Shown here: one piece after another, positions 9,839 through 21,669 of the stretch
How positions within the stretch are numbered: the first letter of the stretch is position 1
How the letters are laid out: every line of letters begins with the position of its first letter
Source of the DNA: Eublepharis macularius
Taxonomy: Eukaryota; Chordata; Lepidosauria; Squamata; Eublepharidae
Assembly: GCF_028583425.1 (NCBI RefSeq)
Contig: NC_072791.1
Location: 9,629,868-9,693,867 of the forward strand
Direction of reading: 5' to 3'
Length of the DNA: 64,000 nucleotides
Made by a program: the position numbers and the translations under genes
The notes under the pieces: model-generated
Told to the model about the DNA's origin: nothing
Databases searched by the model: none
The model's input: the letters and a program-made list of their open reading frames with translations, nothing else

Positions 9839-10577
9839 TATGTTGCTACAGCAAGCATTGGTCAGTTGCCTCACTGGCCTGCCCACGTGTCCTAATCTTC
9901 TTCCTCCCTACTTGGCCACCCCCAACTCCAGTGTATCACCTCCTTTAATGCCCATGCCAACCAATGGCCCCTACCTACTCCAGCCAGGCGTCTCCAGCCC
10001 TCCCTGGTTAGCACGGTGCCTAAGGCAGCCAGCCAACTCTGCCAAGAAGTAGCTGCTCTGGGTGTGACCCGCCCAAACAGGCATTCTGGTGAGCCTTTTA
10101 CTTCCCAGCTCCCCTTGAAGGATGCCCAAGTAGGTTGCCCCAGGGCCAGGGACGTGCTCTTCCCAGTCCCAGGAAAATCCCAGCCCTGACCAGATTCAGT
10201 GACGGTCACTAAAGAGAGCCTCCTCATTCAAAGGCAGTCAACCTCTGAATCCCAGGGCCAGGAGGCAACATGGTGGAAGTCCCTGGCCTCTACGTTCTGG
10301 GGCTGGCCCTGCAGGGCAACTGGTTGGCCACAGTGTGAGACAGGAGGCTGGTCTAGATGGCCCACTGGTCTGACCCGGCAGGGCTCTTATCTTCTTACAT
10401 CCATTAAAAAAGGACACCAAAGGCAATCTGTGCATCCTAACTCTTGAAGTCCAGCTTTGAGACTGTCCGATTTGGTTTTCATCTTCCTTTGCATTCTTGA
10501 CCTAAAAGGCTTTTTCAAGAGTGGATCACATCCGGCCAACTCCACGTCACGCCTCCTGAATCTCAACGTACGGCACG

Positions 10578-10856
10578 TCAGTTTGGTGCGTTCTGCCTCC
10601 CGAGTCCTCTCTTCCTTTTTCTCAGTTCCCGAAGTTCTTCCTTGAGGTGCTTTACGGCTTCTACAATGCGGCCCTGCTGGGGATCGTCGGCAGCCTTCTC
10701 GACATAAAGGCCGAAATGTTTGATGGTTTCCGACAGCAAAACTTCCGGATCCTCCCTTTCTGGGAGAAGGCGCAGCATCCTCTCGCATGCGATTGCGTAA
10801 TTTTTATGCCAGTTCACGGGGTGCGTTTCGTACGCACTTATGATTTCCTTGTACAG
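10578..10856 (-). CDS. TMEM260: TMEM260 last coding exon
   Basis: The acceptor is tttgcag directly before 10856; the stop is at 10578-10580. It encodes 92 residues starting LYKEII and including [19 protein letters not shown], the soluble helical C-terminal domain (TPR-like in the family). It ends in a basic tail [14 protein letters not shown], a few residues longer than I recall for mammals. Phase 0 at the start. Confidence 0.96.
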   Translation of the reverse strand: MYKEIISAYETHPVNWHKNYAIACERMLRLLPEREDPEVLLSETIKHFGLYVEKAADDPQQGRIVEAVKHLKEELRELRKRKRGLGRQNAPN

Positions 10857-13800
10857 CTGCAAACGACAGAAAAGGATTCATTCAGAGACGTTTGCAAAAG
10901 TTTTAAGAGACAACAAAAACAAAAGGAGCAACTTGAATGCTTGACCCACCAAATAACTGTAATGTAAGTCACTGTTCAAAAAGGGGGAAAAAACGTGGAT
11001 CAATATTGCAATATGCTACGAGATTACAGCAGGTGAAGCCTCTGACAGCGATAGGTTGAACTGCTCTGATGTCAGAGATGGGCAATGATGAGGGGCCATA
11101 GAAAGAGGAGGGGATGAAGCAGGCCTAGAAAACACTGAGGCTGAACAGAATATAGAGGATACAGGAAAGGATGGAGAAGGAGGAAGAAGGTCAATGAGGA
11201 GAGAGAAGAGGAACTTGAGAATTGAGAGTACGAGAGAGGGGAAGTTGCGCATTTGATTTGAAATAACCAAACGGCTGCCAGTACTAGAGTTGAAAATACT
11301 TTTCAAACAATATCAGACTGGCATCAAAATCTACCACACTTTGTATTCCTCCCTCTTCTCCGCATACAAGTAAGTGGGTACGAGATCAAATCAAGCCTGA
11401 ATTCTCCCTAGAAGCTAAAATGACAAAACTGAGGCTATTGTACTTTGGTCACATCACGAGAAGACAAGATTCTCTGGAAGTCAATACTGCTAGAAAAAGT
11501 GGTAGGAAAAGGGGAAGACCTAAAACGAGATGGTTTGACTCAATAAAAGAAGCCACGTCCTCATGTTTGCAGGATCTGAGCAAGTCTGTTAATGATAGGA
11601 AGTTCTGAAGGTCTCTCATTCATAGGGCCAGCATAGGTTGGAGGCAACTTGACGGCATGTAACACACACACACACATGATCTGGGAGCCATGACAGGCCA
11701 CAAAGCAAGGCAGAGGCCTGCATGGTTGAGGTTCAGCCATTCTGATGTGGGCCACAGGTCTTGTGTTTGTTAGCAAAGAGGGAGTGCTTAGAAGGGTCGC
11801 TCGGCTCAGGGTCCCTTGGCTCAGCTTTTCTTTAATGGCACACAAAGAAACAAAGGGAAACAAAGCAGACACCCCGAGACACGTCAAAGGCCAAAAGATG
11901 CATGGCAAATCTGTTAATGGTATCACAGACGCACTTTCTCGGTTTGTTTTCGATGCAGCCGATATTATGATCTTCTGGAGTATAATGCAAAAACTCCAGT
12001 GCTACCGGGGAGGGAAGCAAAGCAGAAAGTGCCGGAAGCAAAGGAATATTTGCAGGTTACCCCGCACAAGAGATCTTTCAATTAAAGCTCCCCAAACTGC
12101 CCTTGCTTAGCATCTTCTCCAAGGAAGCTCAACCACACGTTCCTTCCTCGCTGCCTGAAGAAGCAGAGGAGAGGGAAGGGATTAAGCGGCAGGCAGCCAG
12201 AGTTGCGAGGGTGAGATGGGATGAAAGTGGAACCGGAAGACCTGAATGTGAACGGGGAGTTGGGGGGGGGGGTAGAAGCAGTCCTGTTTCATTCTCTTTT
12301 TTATTTTAGGTAAGCTGCCTTTGTGGGGGAGCTTGGGGACCAAAAAGAGGGGGGGAGGCTGTAAATTCAACAAACAGATAAATAAAACGGGATGGGTTAA
12401 GCCTGGGAATAAAATCACTTACACTGTAAGCCAACGTATAAAGTTCTGCTTTTACGTCCCCAGACATGGAAGGCGTTTCCGCAAGGCCAAACAGAAAGAA
12501 AGCCGTTTTCATCCTGGTTAGGTTAGAAAATATTTTTCCTTACAGCCATTCTGAGAATTATTTAAATACAAATTGTTGTCCAGCAAAGATGACTGCAAGG
12601 ACATTTATATTCTACTCGAGAGCCAGTTTAATGTAGTGGTTAAGAGCGGCAGGACTCTAATCTGGAGAGCCAGGTTTAATACCCCACTCCTCCACTTGAA
12701 GCCAGCTGGGTGACCTTGGGTCAGTCACAGCTCTCTCAGAGCTCTCTCAGCCCCACCCACCTCACAGGGTGATTGTCGCAAGGACAATAATAACACACTT
12801 TGTAAACTGCTCTGGCCTTAAGTTGTCCTGAAGGGCGGTATATAAATTGAATATTGTTGTTGTTATTACCTTTATTCCACCAGGGAACTCAAGGCACCAT
12901 GGTGTGGCATCTCAGCACTGGCTAGACCCAGACCAATTTGTCCACGTTTGTGTCTTGTCTTTCCTCTAAGCAGCTCAGGGCATCCCCCCCCATTTTATCC
13001 TCACAACATCCTTGTGAGGTAGAGCTTAAGCTGGCAAAGAGCAACTGGCCCAAGGCCACCCAGTAAGCTTCACAGCCCAGTGGGAACTTGAACCCAGGAC
13101 TCTGACCCTCTAACCCACTATACAACGCTGCCTGTCAATCTGTTCAGAAGCAAGACTAGAGTCCCATAGCACCTTAAAAATTAACTAGATTCCCCAGGGT
13201 ATAAGCTTTTGAGAGTTAAAAGCTCCTTTTATCAGACGTGGTCTGTTTAGTTTCTGCAAGGTTACCCTATCATTTGTCTTTCCACTGTAGCCTAGGAAGA
13301 TGTATTTGCATAGCTAAATCCACCCACGTGCCATCTCCTCTCCAAAACTGGCCTGTGTCTGTGTGTGCGTGAGGGGGATGCTCACCTGGCTTGCCACATC
13401 TCTTCATTTGCTACAGCTTCCCATGTAGATGAATCAAACCTTTAAAAAGGAACAGGAGAGTTGAAATTCTGGACAAGACCAAAAAGTAAACCTATGTATC
13501 GTGTCCCCGGCTGTGAGCGGGGAAGGTCAGAGTTTAATTCGGTGCGGGGAACACAAGGTGAATGTATTCCCCAAGAACACAATAATTAAAATACTGCACT
13601 AAGGGGTCGAGGAAACCTCAATTCTGCACCCAATGAAAACGATGCCGATCAAACGGATTTGTATAGCCTTTTTTACTTTGCATAATTCATTCTGCAGTTT
13701 TTACCTCTGTATTTATTTTTATTTATTTCAAATTTGTATTTCGCCCTCCCCGTGAGCAGGCTCAGGGCGATAACAACATATTAAAATACAATTAAAAACT

Positions 13801-16800
13801 CATGTTCATTAAAAACAACACATTTAAAACAAGGTGGTAGACAGCCTTCACAGGGAGGGTTTTATACACCCCTTTTTTCCAGGCTGGCGGAGGCCCAGCC
13901 TCAGCCATACGCCTGGCGGAACAACTCTGTCTTGCAGGCCCGGCGAAAAGATAGTAAGTCCTGCCAGGCCCTGATTTCAGCAGACAGAGCATTCCACCAG
14001 GTGGGAGCCAGGACCGAACAGGCCCTGGCTCTAGTCGAGGTTAGGCGGGCCTCCCTGGGGCCAGGGACCACCAACAGCTGTTTGTCCCCTGATCGGAGTG
14101 TCCTCTGGGGAATATATGGGGAGAGACGGTCCCGTAGATACGCTGGTCCCAGTCCACACAGGGCCTTATAGGTCAATACCAGAACCTTGAATCTGATCTG
14201 GTACTCCACTGGCAACCAATGCAGTGCACAGTTTGTTTTGGCTTTCCTAGTCACCTAAGCAAGGAAATACACAAGCACAGAGCTGCCTGTCCACACACCT
14301 TTTAAGCTTATTTTTGCCAGCCCTAAGGTCTAGAAACATTGGGTCTTTCACATCTTTTAACATCTTTTTCTTTAGAAAGGCTATGCTCCCCCGACCCCGA
14401 TCTGGTAAATAAAGAAAAACAAACAAACAAGGGTATGCAGTTTCATTAATTAGACTTGTATTTGTTGGGTTACTTTCTTGAGTCTCAACAAGAAAGGCAG
14501 ACTATAAATGAAATAAACAGTTAAATAAGCGGAACGAATAAAGCAAAAAGGACCAAAAGCTTTACAGGTAGAGAGAATTAAACATCCCTGAAAAGCTTAA
14601 TACCATTATCAGAAACTATCGAACAGGTCAACTTCAGACCCGGTATTTCTAGAAGCCGTAAATACGCGAGCATGGACATACGCGCGACTGATTTCCGACG
14701 AGTTCTACCGGATCCAATACCAGCACAAAGAGGACAGATTTTCCCACGAGCAGAACATGGAAGAGGGCTTTTCTGCCCACACGGCAAAAGACGTTCAAGC
14801 ATCGTCTTTCCAGGGGTCAAAAGAAAATGCAGGGGAGAGAAATTCTGTATCCACCAGCACCTTCTGCTGGTGGTACATCCCGGTACTTAATATTTCGGCA
14901 CTGCCAGCAGGCGGCATTCCCTCTTGCCTTTCTCATGACCCCGGGCACTTAGAAGAGCTACCTCTGGATGTGACAAAAGCACATTATTATTTTTTTCAAA
15001 AATTTATCGATCCTTTAAAACTTTTTTTTTTGTTTTGCTGAAAGTCACAAACATTTCCAAGCTGCAAATACCCCTTTGCCTCTCACCTCCCGTATTCCTC
15101 ACTCCAATTGTAGAGATTTCGGGTACGGTCAGCCCACTCCACAGGGTCGAAGGCAGTGCCTGAAGGTACAAGCTTGTCACAGGCCCCCCAGGGCCAAAGA
15201 GAGTAGTCTTTCTTCCAGGTGGGGTCGCCTTCATGAAGTCCTATGCAGACAAACGCTTCTTTGCTGTGGAAAGCAAGCAAGGAAAAAGGCGAAGATGACG
15301 CACTGCCAGCTTCATTGACTGAAACAGACATGCTAGTTTCTGTGTCAATTTGCTCGAGGTTGTTTCCAAACAAAATTTTTATTTATGTCATTTATATTCC
15401 ACCTTTCTCACTGAGACTCAAGGCGGATTACATAGTGTGAGATCCGGAGGAGTTAGCCGTGTTAGTCTGTAGTTGCAAAATCGAAACAGTCCAGTAGCAC
15501 CTTTAAGACTAACCAACTTTACTGTAGCATAAGCTTTCGAGAAGCACAGCTTTTGAGAATCATGCATCTGACGAAGAGAGCTGTGATTCTCGAAAGCTTA
15601 TGCTACAGTAAAGTTGGTTAGTCTTAAAGGTGCTACTGGACTCTTTTCGATAGTGTGAGATTAGTACAATCTCACTAGGGCAATCAGTAGCAAGGACAAG
15701 GGTAAGCATTTCCATACAGTGTCAAGAACATTTCCATTAACAGTGTCATAGGGTAAATGAATACAAGTTTACAAAGATATAGCATTAGCAAGGATCCAAT
15801 ATGGGGTTGAAGAATTGCTGAAACAGAACATAAGCAATTCTAGGACTTACATTAAACAACATGAAGCACAGGTAACATATAGGAGTATATATTTAAAGCA
15901 ACAGATAATATGTAAGGCAACATAATGGTGAAGTCTATGGTTCCTAACTCATTAGTGAAACATCTGGGAACCCTTTCCTACCACACCACCCCCCAAGCTA
16001 AGAAAAAAGCCTTTTTGAATAATTCGGTTTTGCATTGTTTGCAGAAAGCCAGGAGGGTGGGGGCTCTCTTGACCTCCTCAGGCAGGCCGTTCCACAAGGT
16101 AGGGGCCACCACAGAGAAGGCCCGTGTAAGGGCTGCTGTTGATTACGCCCATGTGCAGGCTGGCACCTGCAAGAGACCCTGTTCGGATGAGCGAAGCTGC
16201 CGTGGAGGGACATAGGGAGGGAGGCGGTCCCGTAGGTATGTTGGACCAAGGCCGTGAAGAGCTTTGTATGTAATAACTAACACCTTGAACTGGGCACAGT
16301 AACTGATGGGTAGCCAATGGAGTGGCTGTAGGATGGGAGTGATGTTCAAGCTCCTGCTCACACCTGATAATAGTCGAGCCACAGCATTTTGCACCAATTG
16401 CACAATGCAATAAAAGCAGTATGAAAACAATATTAAAAGTAACGCAGGGAGACAGAATGGTACTGTGGTTAGGATGCTGAACTACAACCCAGGCAGACCC
16501 GGTTTCAAACATTCACTCAGACCGGAAGCTCCTTGGGTTATCTTGGGCGTCCTCTTTCTCTCTCTCTCTTACTCTCTTTGTCTAATCTACCTCACAGGAC
16601 TGTTGTGAAGATAAAAAAGATGGAGGTAAGAAAAACTATGTACACTCCCTTCTCCATTTTATCCTCACAATAACCTCATGAGATAAGTTAGGCTAAGAGA
16701 AGAGTATAACAGATCCAAGACCCAGAGCAGCTTTAGCTCCCTTTGGGAAGAAAAGTGGGGTATAAAATACGTGCATAAATAAATGTAAAATAAAAATAAT

Positions 16801-19800
16801 TGCCCAGTTGGCTTAATGAGTAAGTGGGGATTCGAACCTGGGTCTCCCAGATTCTAGTCAGACACTCTAACCACTATACCACACTAGCTCACACTAAACT
16901 GCTCTAATCCTGCCCTTCCTCCAAGGAGCCCAGGGTGGCATACACAAATGACCACTGTATCCTCATACAGCTGCCTACTGTGGAGGGCAATTTCTCTCCC
17001 CCGACTTCCCACTGCTGCTCAATGGAGCAGAAGCAAAATGAGGGGGAAATTGGCAACAGTCTAGGAACGTTTCAGATGTCTATGGTAAAAACTACAGAGA
17101 TACGGGAATTCCTAGAGCATCACATGACACTGATTTCTGCGCTGCACCACCACCCACTGCTTCCAGGGGTGGTGGTGAGCTGACAAGTTGCAAATCCTGT
17201 ATCCTGACAACCTCCCTGTGATGTAGAGAGAACACGACTCACCCATGGTCATCCAGCAAATGTAACGGCAAAGTCGGCAACTGAACCCGTGTCTCCCCAC
17301 TCCTCTATCTGCTAAGCCACTTTGACCTAAACATAAACGAATGCTTGCAAAAGATGGCAGTGAAGTCCATGTGTGAAACTGGTCATTTGATATGGAGGAC
17401 TGGGCGCCGAGAAACAATTTGAGAATAAGCGGATCAGCGTTTAGAAATACGATTACATGAAACTGAATGCTTACTGTTTATTTACTTTGAGAAAATGATG
17501 AAGATTAAAGGTGATCGATCCGTCCGGTAACAGCCCTTCCACGGGATTCCATCGATCTCCGGGAAAGAGCACCCCAGGCAGATGTTTAGCCAGCTTTGGC
17601 AAGTACCAAGAGTAAGTCATCATCTGGAACAAACAAAAGAAATGGTCATTAACACACTTCCCCCCACCTTAAGTTTAAACCTGACACTAAAAGCACAGCT
17701 CCACGTGAGAGAAACCTTCCACCCATGCAAAAGATCTGTCCACCACCCTATATATGAGCCTATATATGAGCTAGGCCCTGAAATGTAGTATTTTATTGTC
17801 GCCATCTGAAGACAAGCTGTATGGTATTTATTGTATAAAGTTGTTTTAATGTTATTTGCATAATGTTTTATCTGTTTTTAACTGTTACTTATGTAAACTG
17901 GAATGTACTCCGCCCTGAGCCCACCTGGTGGGGAGGGCGGACTAAAAATTGAATATAATAAATATAATAAAATAAATTAATAAGAAGCAAGCCTGGGGAA
18001 GAAGCATCAGGGGATAGTCTCATTAATGCAGGATCCGACCCATTAACGTGGGATCTAGCCTTGGGGCATGACACAGCCAAAATTAAACATTTTGAAATTG
18101 CAATATTTTCAGTGAGACAGAAAGACTGACTCAAGTGTCTATTGAACACTTCCTCTGAATTTTATGCTGAACTTGGGACAGATTATGTCTTCAGAATAGA
18201 ATTATTCTGCACAGAGTTACAAAGGTTGGTCTTGCTTTGCATTTTTTGGATTCAAAAATTTGGTTTGTAAACAACATCTCTTTCTCCTGACATTAGGAAG
18301 TCACACATTAATCCACCAGCCTCGGTGCTCAAACAGATGAAACAGAAGATCGTAAAACATTGCCTCAGTTTGCCCTGGGAAGGGAGAGGAGGTTTAATTC
18401 TTCAAACTCCACTCCACCAGCTCCCTGGTTCATTATTAGATGTTAAAGGAGACAACACCTCCTATAAAAATATAGTTTTCCTTTAAAATGGTAATAGCTG
18501 AACAAGGAGCCCGTTTCAAATAGCAAAAACAAGCGGAAACTGAAGGGTTAAATCTTCTCTCCTTTCCCTGCATGTCCCGAGGTAAAATAAGGCTGTACCA
18601 ACATATAATTTGCATTTTATGGCAGGACCAAGATAGACTACCTTCATCTCTCCTGTTGGACAGGTTTACACAACCAAACTTTCCTCGTCTCAAAACTGTT
18701 CACCACTTTGTTCTGCTGGCTTGTTTTCCACGTACCTCTTGATCAACTAAAGAAACATCTGGTCTCATTCCCTCACAGTAATGAAGGTAACGAAGAGAAT
18801 TCCCTGGCAAATCTCCTCTCAGCAGAATGATGGCGTCTGCAGGCATGGAAGACAAAACGTTCCTTGCAAATTGGTCGATGACGTAATTGCGGCTTTGGTC
18901 ACAAACGCTGGACAAAACCAGATACAAAAAAGTGATCCCCAATGTGGTGCCCATGGACAGCACCATGCCCACCAATATGTTTCCTGGTGCCCTCTTGATT
19001 CCTCCCTGTGGGGGTATTTACAGACAATCCTAAAGCGGGAGGGGTAGCTAATACAGTAGAAGACAGAATCAAGATTTAGGATGGTGTTGGCAAGCTGGAA
19101 AACTGGGCTAAAACTAACAAAATGAATTTCAACAGAGATAAATGTAAAGTTCTGCATTTAGGTAGGAAAAATCAAATGCATAATTATAAGGGGAGAGCTT
19201 CGTTCTGGCAGTATTACATGTGAAAAGGATCTAAGGGTCTTAGTAGACCACACACTGAACATGAGTCAGCAGTGTGATGCCGTAGCTAAAAAGGCAAATG
19301 TGATTTGAGCTACATCAAGTACAATATTCAGATCACGTGAAGTGATGGTATCACCGTACTCTACTCTGGTTAGACCTCATTTGGAGTACTGTGTTCAATT
19401 TAGGGTGCCAGAGTTTAAGAAGGATGTTGACAAGCTAGAATGTGTCCAGAGGAGGGCAACGAAGATGGTGAGGGGTCTGGAGACCAAGTCCTTTGAGGAA
19501 AGGTTGAAGGAGCTGGGTATGTTTAGCCTGACAAAGAGATGAGTGAGAGATGCTATGACAGCCATTTTCAAATATCTGAAGGGCTGTTACATCGATGACG
19601 GAGCAGAGACGTTTTCTGTTGCCCCAGAGGGTCACACCAGAACCAATGGGTTAAAATTCAGCCAATAATGTCTCAGTGGCCATGTTCTGACTGAACTTAA
19701 AGCATTCTCTGAAAAACTAGGTTGTTGTCAATTACCTGTAATTGGAGTAGATTTGCCCAGTAACAAGAACAGCAGCAACAATCCATTGAAGGCAATGCAC

Positions 19801-21625
19801 AACTCGGCTGTTGTCAATTATAGCTTCGGCAAGAGAAAAGAGGGAGGACAATCCCAGGCCGGCGAGAACAGCAAGGACTGCGTTGCTCTGCATCCAGAAT
19901 CTTTCGACCTGCAGAAAATCAGGCGCACAAGAGCTGTTACCCCCCAAAAGAGCATTTGACCCTCATCTTCCCGGCTGCCCATCCATTAATATACCCAGGC
20001 TGGAGAGGCTAAACCTAGTAATAGTTTTTGAAATTTGAGAGGGGATGTTTGTGGCGCCATAAAAATGGCTGCCTTAATGGGTACGGCCAATCACAAAATG
20101 GCTGCTATAAAAATGACTGCTTTGACGGGTAGGGCCGATCACAAAATGGGTGCCATAAAAATGACTGCCGTGACAGGTAGGGCCGATCACAAAATGGCTG
20201 CCATAAAAATGACTGCCGTGACAGGTATAGCCAATCACAAAATGTCTGCTATAAAAATGACTGCCTTGACGGGTAGGGCCAATCACAAAATGGCTGCCAT
20301 AAAAATGACTGCCGTGACAGGTAGGGCCGATCACAAAATGGCTGCCATAAAAATGACTGCCGTGACAGGTATTGCCAATCACAAAATGTCTGCTATAAAA
20401 ATGACTGCCTTGACGGGTAGGGCCAATCACAAAATGGCTGCCATAAAAATGACTGCCGTGACAGGTATAGCCAATCACAAATGGCTGCTATAAAAATGAC
20501 TGCCTTGATGGGTAGGGCTGATCACAAAATGGCAGTCATAAAAATGTTTGCCTTGATGGGTAGGGCCAATCACAAAATGGCTGCTATGGGGGAATGACAG
20601 GATTGGCACTCTGATCTGGGAAACAGGCATTATTTGTTTTCAGTTTCCAAGGTTTGTCGCCTTCCCCTGCACCCTCCACATACACACACGCGCGCGGTTA
20701 CAAAAAGGCTGCTGAGACATAAGAAAACCAGAGTCTGTGGCCAATGCATGTCTCTGTCTGGGCAGATCTCAGGGCTTCGCTAGTCAGGACCAAACCAGAC
20801 ATAATGGCGTCTTCGTGGCCACCCCAGGGATGCTGTTGCCATTTTGAAGTGACTTAAAACGCCACGGGGGCCCAATCCAGACCGGGCCTGCAGTGCGGCA
20901 GGCTGAAACATTCTTTCCCCCCCACACACACGTTGAGCCTTATCAAGTGTTGAAGAGTCCCCCCCCCCCCACAAGCTGTTTTGGAACTTGAAAATGTATA
21001 GGCGGGGAGAAACAAGACCCTCGTAGGATTTTTAAATCTCTTTAAAACTGGGGAAGCATCGTGGTGGCCACAGGGACTCCATCACATCTAGTCTGGCCCT
21101 CAGTCAGCTGTAAGGGATCAATCTAAAAACCGAAAGTTCTCTGGATTCCCCCCCCCCCTCCTGCTCCATTCAAAAGCCTTTGGATTCTTCCATAAGACTC
21201 AAAAAGAAGCAAATGGATGCCAGGCTACGGAGCACTGCATTACAAAATGCCTCTGGTTAAGATCCTTTAGTAAAGAGGCTACAAACTGGCTAATGGAGCT
21301 TAAGGTAAAGGTAAAGGTGCAAGCACCTGTGCAAGCACCAAGTCATTACTGACCCATGGGGGGGGGCATTGCATCACGATGTTTTCTTGGCAGACTTTTT
21401 GTTATGGGGTGCTTTGCCATCGCCTTCCCTAGTCATCTACACTTTACCCCCAGGAAACTGGGTACTCATTTTATTGACCCCCAGAAGGATGGAAGGCTGA
21501 GCCAACCTTGAACCAGCTACCTGAACCCAGCTTCCGCCAGGATCGAACTCAGGTCGTGAGCAGAGCTTGGGCTGCAGTACTGCCGCTTACCACTCTGCGC
21601 CACAGCGCTAGTTCCAATGGAGCTT

Positions 21626-21669
<44 letters not shown>

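Larger units (their letters stand above)
15374..16430 (-). mobile_element. L2-like LINE, split by a foldback retroposon
   Basis: The minus frame 16143-16430 encodes [19 protein letters not shown] and [16 protein letters not shown]. The 3' UTR end (tccacctttctcactgagac, gcggattacatagtgtgag) is at 15395-15444. The copy is interrupted at 15445-15650 with an 11-bp duplication. Its 3' UTR also recurs at 21671-22440, 38728-38960 and 41240-42090. Confidence 0.88.

Noticed and set aside
20035-20493. 152-codon plus-strand and 134-codon minus-strand repeat proteins
   Set aside because: Both frames are by-products of a 48-bp tandem repeat whose unit length is a multiple of three.
20054-20590. CRISPR-like array
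   Set aside because: The units are contiguous without unique spacers, in a vertebrate intron; it is a minisatellite.
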